From NCBI GenBank assembly GCA_902781315.1, contig CACZIT010000003.1, positions 62,001 through 126,000 of the forward strand: a DNA stretch of 64,000 nt. The letters are read 5' to 3'. This stretch comes from an uncultured Prevotellaceae bacterium. Lineage in GTDB: Bacteria > Bacteroidota > Bacteroidia > Bacteroidales > Bacteroidaceae. Below the pieces are notes generated by a model. It worked only from the letters and a program-made list of their open reading frames with translations, was not told where the DNA came from and did no database searches. Below are positions 48,611 through 56,792 of the stretch, piece by piece; the stretch's first letter is position 1, and every line of letters starts with the position of its first letter. The position numbers were made by a program, and so were the translations under genes.

Positions 48611-50995
48611 TTATTTCACATCTTTAGAATATACGGCAGCCGTCAGCTTCTGCTGAGTCATCAACACCGGCCAATAGAAGGGAGCATCATGCCAGCCTTT
48701 ATCTTTAGCCCCATTCTGTTTGATAAACATGATTACAGGCCTGTCAACAGCCTTCGCTCTCGATGGTGCAGTATCGGTACGACCATCATCAGGCGCATCA
48801 ATAAAACCCTGGTTAGCTCTTTTCCTACTCATGTCACGATTGTCTCTTACCATAGCAAACAACTTATTGTCTGAAACATTTTGTAGGCAATACTCAAGGC
48901 TGGCGATTATCTCTTCAAAATCCCAATCCACCGCATCTTGATAAATAGTTAAAACGGCTTGACCCTTTCTGGCACGTTTCGGATGTCTATAGAATGTTTT
49001 ATTAATCAATTCAAGAATATTCAGGACTTCAGCTTTTCCAATCTCAAAGAATCCATCTTTGTCTCGCACTTGATACTCCGGCTTTCCCAGTATTCCATCG
49101 ATTTTCTTAATAGTTCCCTTGATTTCTGTATTAGACAAAGTCTGGAATCCTATTGGCAAGACTCGTTTTCCTGGTTTTATCGTCAATGTATTAGAGATTA
49201 CCAACTTGTTTGTAGAACAAGGACGGATTCCCATTTTTGAATCATAGCCTACAAAAACAGCCGAAGGGTCAGTACCTTTTGTTACGCTGCTTTCAAACCA
49301 ATCTCGAAGTTGATTGTCTAATTCATTGATTCTAACGAGAGCAGAATAGACGCTTTGAGTCGTGTAGAACCTTGTCACAGCCATATCTTCCTTACTGCGG
49401 TTACCATACATACGAGCATGCTGAAGCACAGTATCTTGTTGTTTTGATTTAGCATCTCTTCCATAAAAGAATGCCAACATATGGTCAATTGTAATGCCCC
49501 TGTCAAGAATACCACCTCCAACAAAGATGTTGGCCGTCAATTCCAACTTCAACTGGCCCGAACTCTTGTCGAGCAATTGTTTTACATCGTTATCAGAGTT
49601 GACCGGAACCACCCTATAATCCTTTTTTTCAAGGATTCTCTTCATCTCTTCCTGAACCTCATCTTGTTGCGGCACTTGAAGACTACTGGGGAGTAATCCT
49701 TCTTTTTGACCAACTTCTATTGAGTTACACAACATAGGGTACACCAAATTCAGAATTACAAAATCAGAAATGTTCATCTTTTGATTCCCCAGATGAAGTG
49801 AAACCCTAACGCTTTCAATAACAGCCTCCAACAGTTCTACCTGCTTTGAATGGTTTTTCTTTCCAATATCAATATGAACAAGGAAACTGGAACGATAAAA
49901 ACCGCCATTTTGAATCTTTCTGATAGCAGTAGCCATCAAATAAGTAATAATGGATATCCTTATTTCCGATATGTTTTGTGAATAAGTATTATTAATATAA
50001 TTTGCCCTAGGATTCCGGAAAATACCCATACACTTGTCTGATACTTCACAAAACAAGTCATGATACATTGAATCAGGATTCTGCGAGTCTTCAAAATACT
50101 GTTTTCCTCCAACATAATCCTTATGAATAGGTACCAATTCCGTAAAACGAGGTTTTGCAGGCAAAACCCTGCCATTGTCAATAACTATTTCATCATCAGG
50201 CTGCAAATATAAAGAATAAGGTGTTGCTGTTACGTTTAGCAGTCTATAATACTTGAGAAATCCTCTGAGTTTATTGACCAACGACGTTATTTTCAACATT
50301 TGATCCTTTCCATCCTTCGATGTGAAAGAATGGCCTGCGAAGTCAGCTTCATCGTCTATAATTAATACTTTTTTCTGATCAATAATAGCCTTATTGCTTT
50401 TGAAGAGTTTTATCAAGTGCTCCAGATTGCGTGCTTCTTTCTTACATACTATGATGACTTTGTTAGAGTTTAAATTGTATTGAGGGATGCTCCCCTTTAC
50501 TTCAATAATATCATAGATCTTCACTTCCGGCATATATGGGTTCTGCTGCTTACCATCAACGAAATCATGAAAGTCTGCATTCATTCTCAAAACAGTCTGT
50601 TCCGCCAGAGGTTTTGTGCCTTTAGTCATTATGACACAAATATCGATACCTTTGTCAAAGCAAAGAGCCATAACACCTACGAACGCCCTCGTTTTACCGC
50701 TTTGTATCTTACCCAAGAGAAGCCCCGGTTTATCAGCCCCCTCTCCATCCTTCAGCAATTCATCGGTTGTTTTCTTAATACATTTCTGTAGGTCATCACT
50801 ATATCCAATCTGATTCTTCAGATGAGTATAAATCGGGAACTGCTGGGCAACAGACTGCATTTTTTCGTCTTCTTCCTCCCACTCCTGATACCAATCCCAG
50901 AATTTCTGTTCCACAACGATACCAGCACTCTCCATGAATGCAATCTTCTCTTTCGCATCGCTGAAAGATGCAAACTTATTTTCTTTGCTAATCAT
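48611..50995 (-). CDS. Z1-domain SF2-like ATPase
   Basis: 794 residues. Helicase-like motifs: I, GLLLGKIQSGKTRAF with Lys101; II, VLIIDDEADFAGH (214-218); III-like, NVTATPYSLYL; V-like, GGGILDRGITIDHMLAF; VI-like, VLQHARMYGNRS. The GKIQSGKT and DRGITIDH motifs mark the Z1 family, ATPases found in bacterial conflict systems, often with GHKL/MutL-like and PD-(D/E)XK partners. Neither such partner is adjacent here; it sits between RhuM and Schlafen genes behind a type III restriction-modification set. Likely a DNA or RNA translocase supporting a nuclease, which is inference. Confidence 0.85.
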   Translation of the reverse strand: MISKENKFASFSDAKEKIAFMESAGIVVEQKFWDWYQEWEEEDEKMQSVAQQFPIYTHLKNQIGYSDDLQKCIKKTTDELLKDGEGADKPGLLLGKIQSGKTRAFVGVMALCFDKGIDICVIMTKGTKPLAEQTVLRMNADFHDFVDGKQQNPYMPEVKIYDIIEVKGSIPQYNLNSNKVIIVCKKEARNLEHLIKLFKSNKAIIDQKKVLIIDDEADFAGHSFTSKDGKDQMLKITSLVNKLRGFLKYYRLLNVTATPYSLYLQPDDEIVIDNGRVLPAKPRFTELVPIHKDYVGGKQYFEDSQNPDSMYHDLFCEVSDKCMGIFRNPRANYINNTYSQNISEIRISIITYLMATAIRKIQNGGFYRSSFLVHIDIGKKNHSKQVELLEAVIESVRVSLHLGNQKMNISDFVILNLVYPMLCNSIEVGQKEGLLPSSLQVPQQDEVQEEMKRILEKKDYRVVPVNSDNDVKQLLDKSSGQLKLELTANIFVGGGILDRGITIDHMLAFFYGRDAKSKQQDTVLQHARMYGNRSKEDMAVTRFYTTQSVYSALVRINELDNQLRDWFESSVTKGTDPSAVFVGYDSKMGIRPCSTNKLVISNTLTIKPGKRVLPIGFQTLSNTEIKGTIKKIDGILGKPEYQVRDKDGFFEIGKAEVLNILELINKTFYRHPKRARKGQAVLTIYQDAVDWDFEEIIASLEYCLQNVSDNKLFAMVRDNRDMSRKRANQGFIDAPDDGRTDTAPSRAKAVDRPVIMFIKQNGAKDKGWHDAPFYWPVLMTQQKLTAAVYSKDVK

Positions 50996-51013
50996 ATTCT
51001 TTTCCCTTCTTTT

Positions 51014-52030
51014 TTATAAGTTTATTCTTTTATTGTCAAACAATCCACGTATTTCCTTGTCGAAGTCAGAGTCGATCCTCTGTTTCGGGTTAAACAGTTT
51101 GTATTCCTCCTCAGCCTTTCTGTCAGCCTCTTCGCGTGAAATCTTTCCTCTGTCGGGCAGTAGAGCGTATCTGCGGAAAGTAAGGAATTCATTCACCGAT
51201 GCAGCAAACTGCTCCATGCTGAAGGCGTTCTCACGTTCTATCAAGTCCTCTATGTAGTCAAAGTAGCCAGTAACTGCCCGTTCAAGCTGCTTGATCTCTT
51301 TCTCTGGCAGATAATTCTTTGCCACCTTCGTGTCGCTCAGCAGCACTCTTCCCTCAGGCGCATTCTTCCAAGTCTGCAGTCCCATGTGATCCTTGTTGTG
51401 GTCAGCCCTCGTATAGATTATCTCAGGTGCCGTCTGTCCGGTGATAGCATAGTGAAAACGGTTCTGCACCATCTGGTAGAACTCCCTAGTTGTCGGTGAG
51501 TTCCTGTCATAGTCGAACGAACATTCAGCATAGATATCTGTTATCTGTTGCCAAATGCGTCGCTCACTTGCCCGGATGCTGCGCACTCTCTCCAGCAATT
51601 CGCGGAAGTAGTCCTTTCCAAACACCGCTTTGCCCTGCTTCAACCTTTCATCATCAAGCACAAAGCCCTTGCGGATATATTCATTCAGAATCTTTGTTGC
51701 CCAGATTCGAAACTTTGTTGCTCGAGCTGAAGACACTCGATAACCTACGGCAATGATGGCGTCGAGCGAATAGAACTCCACTTCTTCTGTGACCTCGCCA
51801 CGAAAGCCCCTATTTACGACTATTTCCATTTTGGAAACAGTCGCGTCTTTGTCAAGCTCACCTTCGTCAAAAATATGTGCCAGATGCTTACTGATGGCAG
51901 GCACGCCGACGCCGAATAACTGAGCCATCGCTTTCTGCGTAGCCCAGATAGTTTCATCCTTGATTACCACCTGCACCTTTCCTTCTTCGTCAGGCAGCTG
52001 GTATAATATGAATTGTATCTCGTTGTTCAT
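51014..52030 (-). CDS. rhuM: RhuM-family protein
   Basis: 338 residues with the RhuM layout: an N-terminal HTH-like part (LYQLPDEEGKVQVVIKDETI, WATQKAMAQLFGVGVPAISK-HL) with an EFYSLDAIIAVGYRVSSARA segment, a central charged helical region, and a C-terminal domain (HYAITGQTAPEIIYTRADHN). RhuM genes commonly sit inside restriction-modification loci; a virulence role was proposed in Salmonella but the molecular function is unknown. The start is 94 bases beyond the stop of the upstream gene, a space that contains an in-frame coding remnant (52034-52123). Confidence 0.85.
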   Translation of the reverse strand: MNNEIQFILYQLPDEEGKVQVVIKDETIWATQKAMAQLFGVGVPAISKHLAHIFDEGELDKDATVSKMEIVVNRGFRGEVTEEVEFYSLDAIIAVGYRVSSARATKFRIWATKILNEYIRKGFVLDDERLKQGKAVFGKDYFRELLERVRSIRASERRIWQQITDIYAECSFDYDRNSPTTREFYQMVQNRFHYAITGQTAPEIIYTRADHNKDHMGLQTWKNAPEGRVLLSDTKVAKNYLPEKEIKQLERAVTGYFDYIEDLIERENAFSMEQFAASVNEFLTFRRYALLPDRGKISREEADRKAEEEYKLFNPKQRIDSDFDKEIRGLFDNKRINL

Positions 52031-52033
52031 ATC

Positions 52034-52123
52034 TTATATAGCCTCAATTTTGATGTTCTCCTTCAGGGAATCCGCAATCTGCATCAGGTAGTTCGACTTG
52101 GTGTCAAAGTTCTTTGCGTCAAT
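52034..52123 (-). pseudogene. In-frame continuation of the upstream gene past a TGA
   Basis: After the TGA at 52124-52126 the same frame continues open for 29 codons (IDAKNFDTKSNYLMQIADSL then KENIKIEAI) to a TAA at 52034. The composition looks coding, which suggests that the preceding gene lost its C terminus through a single stop codon. Confidence 0.55.
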
Positions 52124-53074
52124 TCACTTCGTCTCTATCTTTAATCCAAGATGATAATAGTTGTCAATCAGGTTGAGGCATCTCAGCTTTTCACCGTTGG
52201 AGAGATACGAGTAGACGAAGAACTTGCCCACTTTCTTCTGCCAGGTTCTTCCCTTGTCTGTGCGCTGGCGGGTGTCAACGAGGTTATATCCCATAAACAT
52301 AATACCAACTTTGGCAACCTCGTCAAAACCGATTTTCTGAATGGTTTTCACGAAAGTGCTAATAGCTTTATCGTCGTCGAAAACGGTACCATCAGGGAAG
52401 GTAACGATTAAGTCTGCATTTGGATTGCGAACATCTGGAATATCGGTTAATGCTGAATTATACTTGCCAAAGCAATCAAATGTTGTCCACGGATAAGGAG
52501 AGGGCTCTCCGATGATAGTCTCCATTTCTCTCTTTGCTTCATTGAATGATTGGCATCCATCAACCATTCTCAACGGATGACTATCAATGTCTATAAGCCA
52601 AACTGCCCATTCGTTCTTTTCAAGAGTTGCCAAATAGCCATAATACTCGGAACCCGGTGATGGCACACAAATACGTACATCGTCAAACCTAAAAGGATTC
52701 TTTATGGAATAGAACTCTGCCACATCCATACCCATTCCCATAAATAATGCTCTGAACAATCCATACTTACCATTGGAACGAACAACAGGGATGAGCCCCT
52801 GTATGTCACCACTCAGAATCCAGCGAATCTCATAGTCACTTGGCATATCTTCTTCCTTAATAGGGAATAAGCCCTTATACAAATTCGGGAATCTTGGTGA
52901 CCAGTTATTTGTTTTGGAGTTTTCTTCTACCTCATAGTTAGATATCCCGTATTGGCAACAAATGTCATCAATCGTTTCACGGAATTTCAATACTATACTT
53001 TTCCTTGTCTCATCATCAAGGATACCGAAAGATTCCGACTCAATGAAAGACGAAAGTTCTGTTAATGTTTTCAT
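52124..53074 (-). CDS. Unrecognised defence-operon protein, possibly C-terminally truncated
   Basis: 316 residues. N-terminal ~190 residues contain SMI1-like or otherwise generic alpha/beta patterns (RWILSGDIQGLIPVVRSNGK, WAVWLIDIDSHPLRMVDG). The C-terminal ~110 have conserved-looking features: VTFPDGTVFDDDKAISTFVK, VDTRQRTDKGRTWQKKVGKF, FVYSYLSNGEKLRCLNLI. I do not recognise the family. Part of the leftward operon, 15 bases after the EVE-HNH gene. The frame stays open for 29 codons beyond the TGA stop, so the ancestral product may have had 346 residues. Confidence 0.7.
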   Translation of the reverse strand: MKTLTELSSFIESESFGILDDETRKSIVLKFRETIDDICCQYGISNYEVEENSKTNNWSPRFPNLYKGLFPIKEEDMPSDYEIRWILSGDIQGLIPVVRSNGKYGLFRALFMGMGMDVAEFYSIKNPFRFDDVRICVPSPGSEYYGYLATLEKNEWAVWLIDIDSHPLRMVDGCQSFNEAKREMETIIGEPSPYPWTTFDCFGKYNSALTDIPDVRNPNADLIVTFPDGTVFDDDKAISTFVKTIQKIGFDEVAKVGIMFMGYNLVDTRQRTDKGRTWQKKVGKFFVYSYLSNGEKLRCLNLIDNYYHLGLKIETK

Positions 53075-53089
53075 ATTATAAATATATTA

Positions 53090-54181
53090 TTATAATGCTT
53101 TATAATAGAACAAAGTATCTTCTTCTAAGTTAGGTCTATTGGTCACCTTACGAACATAGTCGTCTATCAGGTGACGCCAATCATTAGGCTGCATGCTAAC
53201 ATATCGTTCTGCAAACTGTTTAATGCACAAAGACCAGATGTTTTTCATCATCGTACCACCATCCATTTCCATCATATTGTGAATCAGACGGCGTACCTCA
53301 TCGTCCTGATTGACATCCTTAAGCATGGTTGAGTCTGATTGGAAACGGATGATCTCTGCTTTTTGTTTCCGTCGTTTCTTAGATGTTGCCGATATTGCCT
53401 CCTTTGCTTTTTGTACCTCTGAGAGTATTTCTTTCATTTCCTCTATAGTATATGGTGGATCTTTTCTGTGTAACATATAATGGCAGTTTGGGCATACAGG
53501 AACCAAATCAGTTTCCACATTCAGTTTATACTCCTTGCCAATGGTTGAAATTGGAGTTAAATGATGTACATGAATAAAGTTTTGGCCAATCTCACCATAT
53601 GTCAATTCAAAATCTTGTCCACAAACTAAGCACCGATAGCCTTTTTGGGCAACACATTCCCTACGAGCCCTTTGATTGCGTTCATACTTGTTAGCTTTTA
53701 CGGTAACCAACGCTCCTTCATAGAGTTTGTCATCATCCTCGGGATAATCTACGTCATATACATCTTCATTCACCATTTGGTGGGGATGAAGTAAGAAGTC
53801 AAGTAAGTATTCATCCTTACACTCCTTAACACTTCGAGGATCGCCTTGATAGCCATGTTCGTGCAAATGGTGCAATGAGAGGATGTCGTCCGAATAGTCT
53901 TCAAGTAATTTAAGTCTGGTGTAATAACTGATAATACCGCTATAATACTGGTCCTTATCTGTCCAAAACGATTCTTGTTCAAAGGCTTGGTCGAAGATGA
54001 TTTTCGTCTTCACGACCTCCATCTTGTAGCGAATGCATTGTTCCGGCTTGGTTTTATAGATGAAAACAATATCCCCTATAGAGAACTTGTCTGTTCTCCA
54101 GTCTACCAAACCGTTTTGCGCCTTGATGGCATCACTAATACGGAAGGTTGTGTCCTTACTTGGAACTATCCAATACTTCAT
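53090..54181 (-). CDS. EVE-like/HNH restriction endonuclease
   Basis: 363 residues. The N-terminal ~145 begin MKYWIVPSKDTTFRISDAIK with WRTDKFSIGDIVFIYKTKPE, the signature of EVE/PUA-like domains that bind modified bases. The HNH nuclease lies at about 180-255: CLVCGQDFELTYG, IHVHHLTPIST, DLVPVCPNCHYMLHRK, including two zinc-type CxxC pairs and the catalytic His pair. EVE-HNH enzymes cut DNA carrying methyl- or hydroxymethylcytosine, so this is probably a modification-dependent restriction enzyme. A helical C-terminal tail (~255-363) is extra. Its start lies one base past the mod gene stop, so tightly coupled to the type III system. Confidence 0.85.
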   Translation of the reverse strand: MKYWIVPSKDTTFRISDAIKAQNGLVDWRTDKFSIGDIVFIYKTKPEQCIRYKMEVVKTKIIFDQAFEQESFWTDKDQYYSGIISYYTRLKLLEDYSDDILSLHHLHEHGYQGDPRSVKECKDEYLLDFLLHPHQMVNEDVYDVDYPEDDDKLYEGALVTVKANKYERNQRARRECVAQKGYRCLVCGQDFELTYGEIGQNFIHVHHLTPISTIGKEYKLNVETDLVPVCPNCHYMLHRKDPPYTIEEMKEILSEVQKAKEAISATSKKRRKQKAEIIRFQSDSTMLKDVNQDDEVRRLIHNMMEMDGGTMMKNIWSLCIKQFAERYVSMQPNDWRHLIDDYVRKVTNRPNLEEDTLFYYKAL

Positions 54182-54182
54182 A

Positions 54183-56792
54183 TCACCCCATCGTTAGTAC
54201 CTTTGTTGATTCTTCACCGAACTGCGAGACCACACGGACAGCTATCTTCTTGCCCTTCTCATAAGGAATCGGCTCACTCTTGAATCCATAAAGCGTATCC
54301 CAGATGTCTTCGTTGAACTCCAAACGGAGAGTTCGCTCAGCCTTCTTCTTGGCCAGGTCGCGGGCTACGGTGTCGAGACCTTTACGCCAGGCCGCGAAGT
54401 CTTTCTTGTCGCCTCCACAGAAGTGGATGCTGCGCACCTTGAATAGTCCGCCCGTATAGTTGTCGTCCATCTCCCAATAGGCGATGTCGTTCACATTGCG
54501 GGCCTTCACCTCATCTTGGATGGGGTCGTACATATCCATACCGTTGATTTCCACATGACAGTTACCGTCGCCATCATCCACAAGACTTACGTCAGGCTCA
54601 CCAATGATGATAAACGAGCCCGCTTTCTTGTCTTTTTTCAGCAGACCGTCTTGCAATAGGTCGTCGCTCATGCGAACCTTTGACACTTGGAACGTACCAA
54701 AGTTATAGTCTTTGTTCTCGCCACTCTCTATGCTGTCCTCAAAGGAGAAACCAAGAATCACGAGCCAGTTCGATTCGTCCAAATGCTGGCGAAAGGCACG
54801 AATGGCTTCATTGACTGCATACTTGCTGACGGTGCCGAACTTGGGGCCAATCATAAAGTAGACGCAATGCTCCGTTCCGTTCTCCTGTTTATAGTAGCCT
54901 TTCGCATTCAAATAAGGCTCGTCCAAATGTTCCATCGAGTGCATCACGGCCTGTTGTTGTTTCATACCATTGCGAATACCGTTAGCCTTCAGGTTGTTGA
55001 AGATGCGTTCCGTAAAGGCTGCATATTCATCAAAGTCGTTTTGCTTGCCATTCAAACTCTCTGGCGAACTCACATCAAGGCTCTGCAAGGTTTCTATGGT
55101 GAATGGACCACTCACACGAATGCGCTTCTTATCCTCCTCCGGCTGGTCGTAGAGGGTTTCTTCGTCAAAAGGCAAATCATTGGCCAATGCCTTCATTGTG
55201 ATATGGGGCACCTTCTTATAAACAAAACCTCTTCGAATATTAGGATTCTCGCTGTCATCGTATGTTTTATAGTATGGGAACAAAGCCGTAGTCAGTCGCT
55301 TCTTGGCAATATTCAACGCTATACGGCTGGTGTCAATTGTAATCCATCTTCGTCCCCATTGCTCTGCGACATATGCTGTTGTACCACTTCCGCAAGTCGG
55401 GTCAAGAACAAGGTCGCCTGGGTCTGATGCCATAAGTATACATCGTTGAATAGGCTTTGTAGATGTTTGAACAACATATTGCTTGTCTTGCTCTGCAGTA
55501 CCCATTGTGTCATCCCACAGATTACTCAGATTAACAACAGGGAAATCATCGAAATAAATTTTATAGTTTAGGAAGTCTTTAGTTTTTATAATTCGATTCA
55601 ATTTGACAAGTTTGTTCATTCCGTCTGGATATGTAGCAGACCAATGCCTGTTCCGTGGAGGCAAATATGTTTTACCGTCAAATACGAATGGTTGTTCTTC
55701 TGATGCAGAATCCTGGGATGTAATAGGTCCACCTAAAAAGATTCTTGCACCTTTAGGAAGTAACTGAGGATTAAGTTGTTCTTCTATTCTAATTGGCCTA
55801 ATAGTTCCATCTTTTTCCTCTATTCTGTTATATCTAAGACCTACACCTTCAGTGAGACTCTTTTGAATATACAATTTTCTAATTTTTACCAAGGTAATAT
55901 CCTTTGAGTACCAAAGAATGTAATCTGAAATATTGCTTATAGTATTACTTGCTAATCCACCACTTTTCTTTGTTGTTATCATGCTAATAAAGTTCTCACT
56001 TCCATAAACTTCATCCAAAACGCTTCTAACAAGATGTACATTTTCATCTGATATTTGAACGAATACAGAACCACTCTCTGTAAGCAATTCTCTTGCCATA
56101 ACTAACCTATCACGAAGATAGGAAAGATAGCTATGGATGCCCAACTCCCATGTATCACGGAATGCCTTAATCATTTCCGGTTCACCAGAGATATTACTAT
56201 CATTGTCTTTTACATCGCGACTATTCAACTTCATCTGCCAGTTAGAGGCATACTTGATACCATACGGCGGATCAAAGTAGATGCATTGAACCTGCCCTTT
56301 CATGCCCTCACGATTCAGCAAGGAATTCATCACCAACAGGCTATCACCTTGAATCAGTCGATTCTGCCAGTTGTCACTATGCTTGTAGTAACCAGCCAAT
56401 CGTTCCAGTTCATCTTCCTCCCTATCTTGCAAGTCGCCAAAAAGGTCAAGCTGTAACTTGGCACTCTCGCTCTTATGTTCATGCAGTTCATAGAGACTGT
56501 CGATAATGGCCTCCGGGCGAATGTCCTCATGTTTATACAGACTGCGGATGTCCGTTCGCAGTTGGGGCATACGCAAAGGATTGTCTTCATCGTCGTTCTT
56601 ATACTTGTTGAGCCAATAGAGTTCCGGGTCGCGTCCACGCTGGAACTCATGGCGGAAGATGTCGTATTCACTCTGTTCGGGCATTCCGCTGATAGCCATC
56701 TGTTCCTCTCCCTGATGGGCACTATCGGGGATAGCTACACGCTTATCTTCGTGTTTAATACTGCTGACGGGTCTGTTCTTATCGTATGTCAT
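54183..56792 (-). CDS. mod: Type III DNA methyltransferase (Mod)
   Basis: 869 residues. Adenine-N6 methyltransferase of the beta class: catalytic motif CIYFDPPYGIKYASN (DPPY 174-177), SAM-binding motif VLDPTCGSGTTAYVAEQWGR near 460, with the target-recognition region between. Mod recognises the site and methylates one strand, protecting host DNA and guiding Res. C-terminal ~300 residues match the extended Mod of Bacteroidetes type III systems (FMIGPKFGTVSKYAVNEA, VRSIHFCGGDKKDFAAW). Its start overlaps the res stop by 4 bases (ATGA). No simple-sequence tract suggestive of phase variation was noticed in it. Confidence 0.92.
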   Translation of the reverse strand: MTYDKNRPVSSIKHEDKRVAIPDSAHQGEEQMAISGMPEQSEYDIFRHEFQRGRDPELYWLNKYKNDDEDNPLRMPQLRTDIRSLYKHEDIRPEAIIDSLYELHEHKSESAKLQLDLFGDLQDREEDELERLAGYYKHSDNWQNRLIQGDSLLVMNSLLNREGMKGQVQCIYFDPPYGIKYASNWQMKLNSRDVKDNDSNISGEPEMIKAFRDTWELGIHSYLSYLRDRLVMARELLTESGSVFVQISDENVHLVRSVLDEVYGSENFISMITTKKSGGLASNTISNISDYILWYSKDITLVKIRKLYIQKSLTEGVGLRYNRIEEKDGTIRPIRIEEQLNPQLLPKGARIFLGGPITSQDSASEEQPFVFDGKTYLPPRNRHWSATYPDGMNKLVKLNRIIKTKDFLNYKIYFDDFPVVNLSNLWDDTMGTAEQDKQYVVQTSTKPIQRCILMASDPGDLVLDPTCGSGTTAYVAEQWGRRWITIDTSRIALNIAKKRLTTALFPYYKTYDDSENPNIRRGFVYKKVPHITMKALANDLPFDEETLYDQPEEDKKRIRVSGPFTIETLQSLDVSSPESLNGKQNDFDEYAAFTERIFNNLKANGIRNGMKQQQAVMHSMEHLDEPYLNAKGYYKQENGTEHCVYFMIGPKFGTVSKYAVNEAIRAFRQHLDESNWLVILGFSFEDSIESGENKDYNFGTFQVSKVRMSDDLLQDGLLKKDKKAGSFIIIGEPDVSLVDDGDGNCHVEINGMDMYDPIQDEVKARNVNDIAYWEMDDNYTGGLFKVRSIHFCGGDKKDFAAWRKGLDTVARDLAKKKAERTLRLEFNEDIWDTLYGFKSEPIPYEKGKKIAVRVVSQFGEESTKVLTMG

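Noticed and set aside
54687-55427. 246-codon rightward frame opposite mod
   Set aside because: Antisense to conserved methyltransferase motifs.
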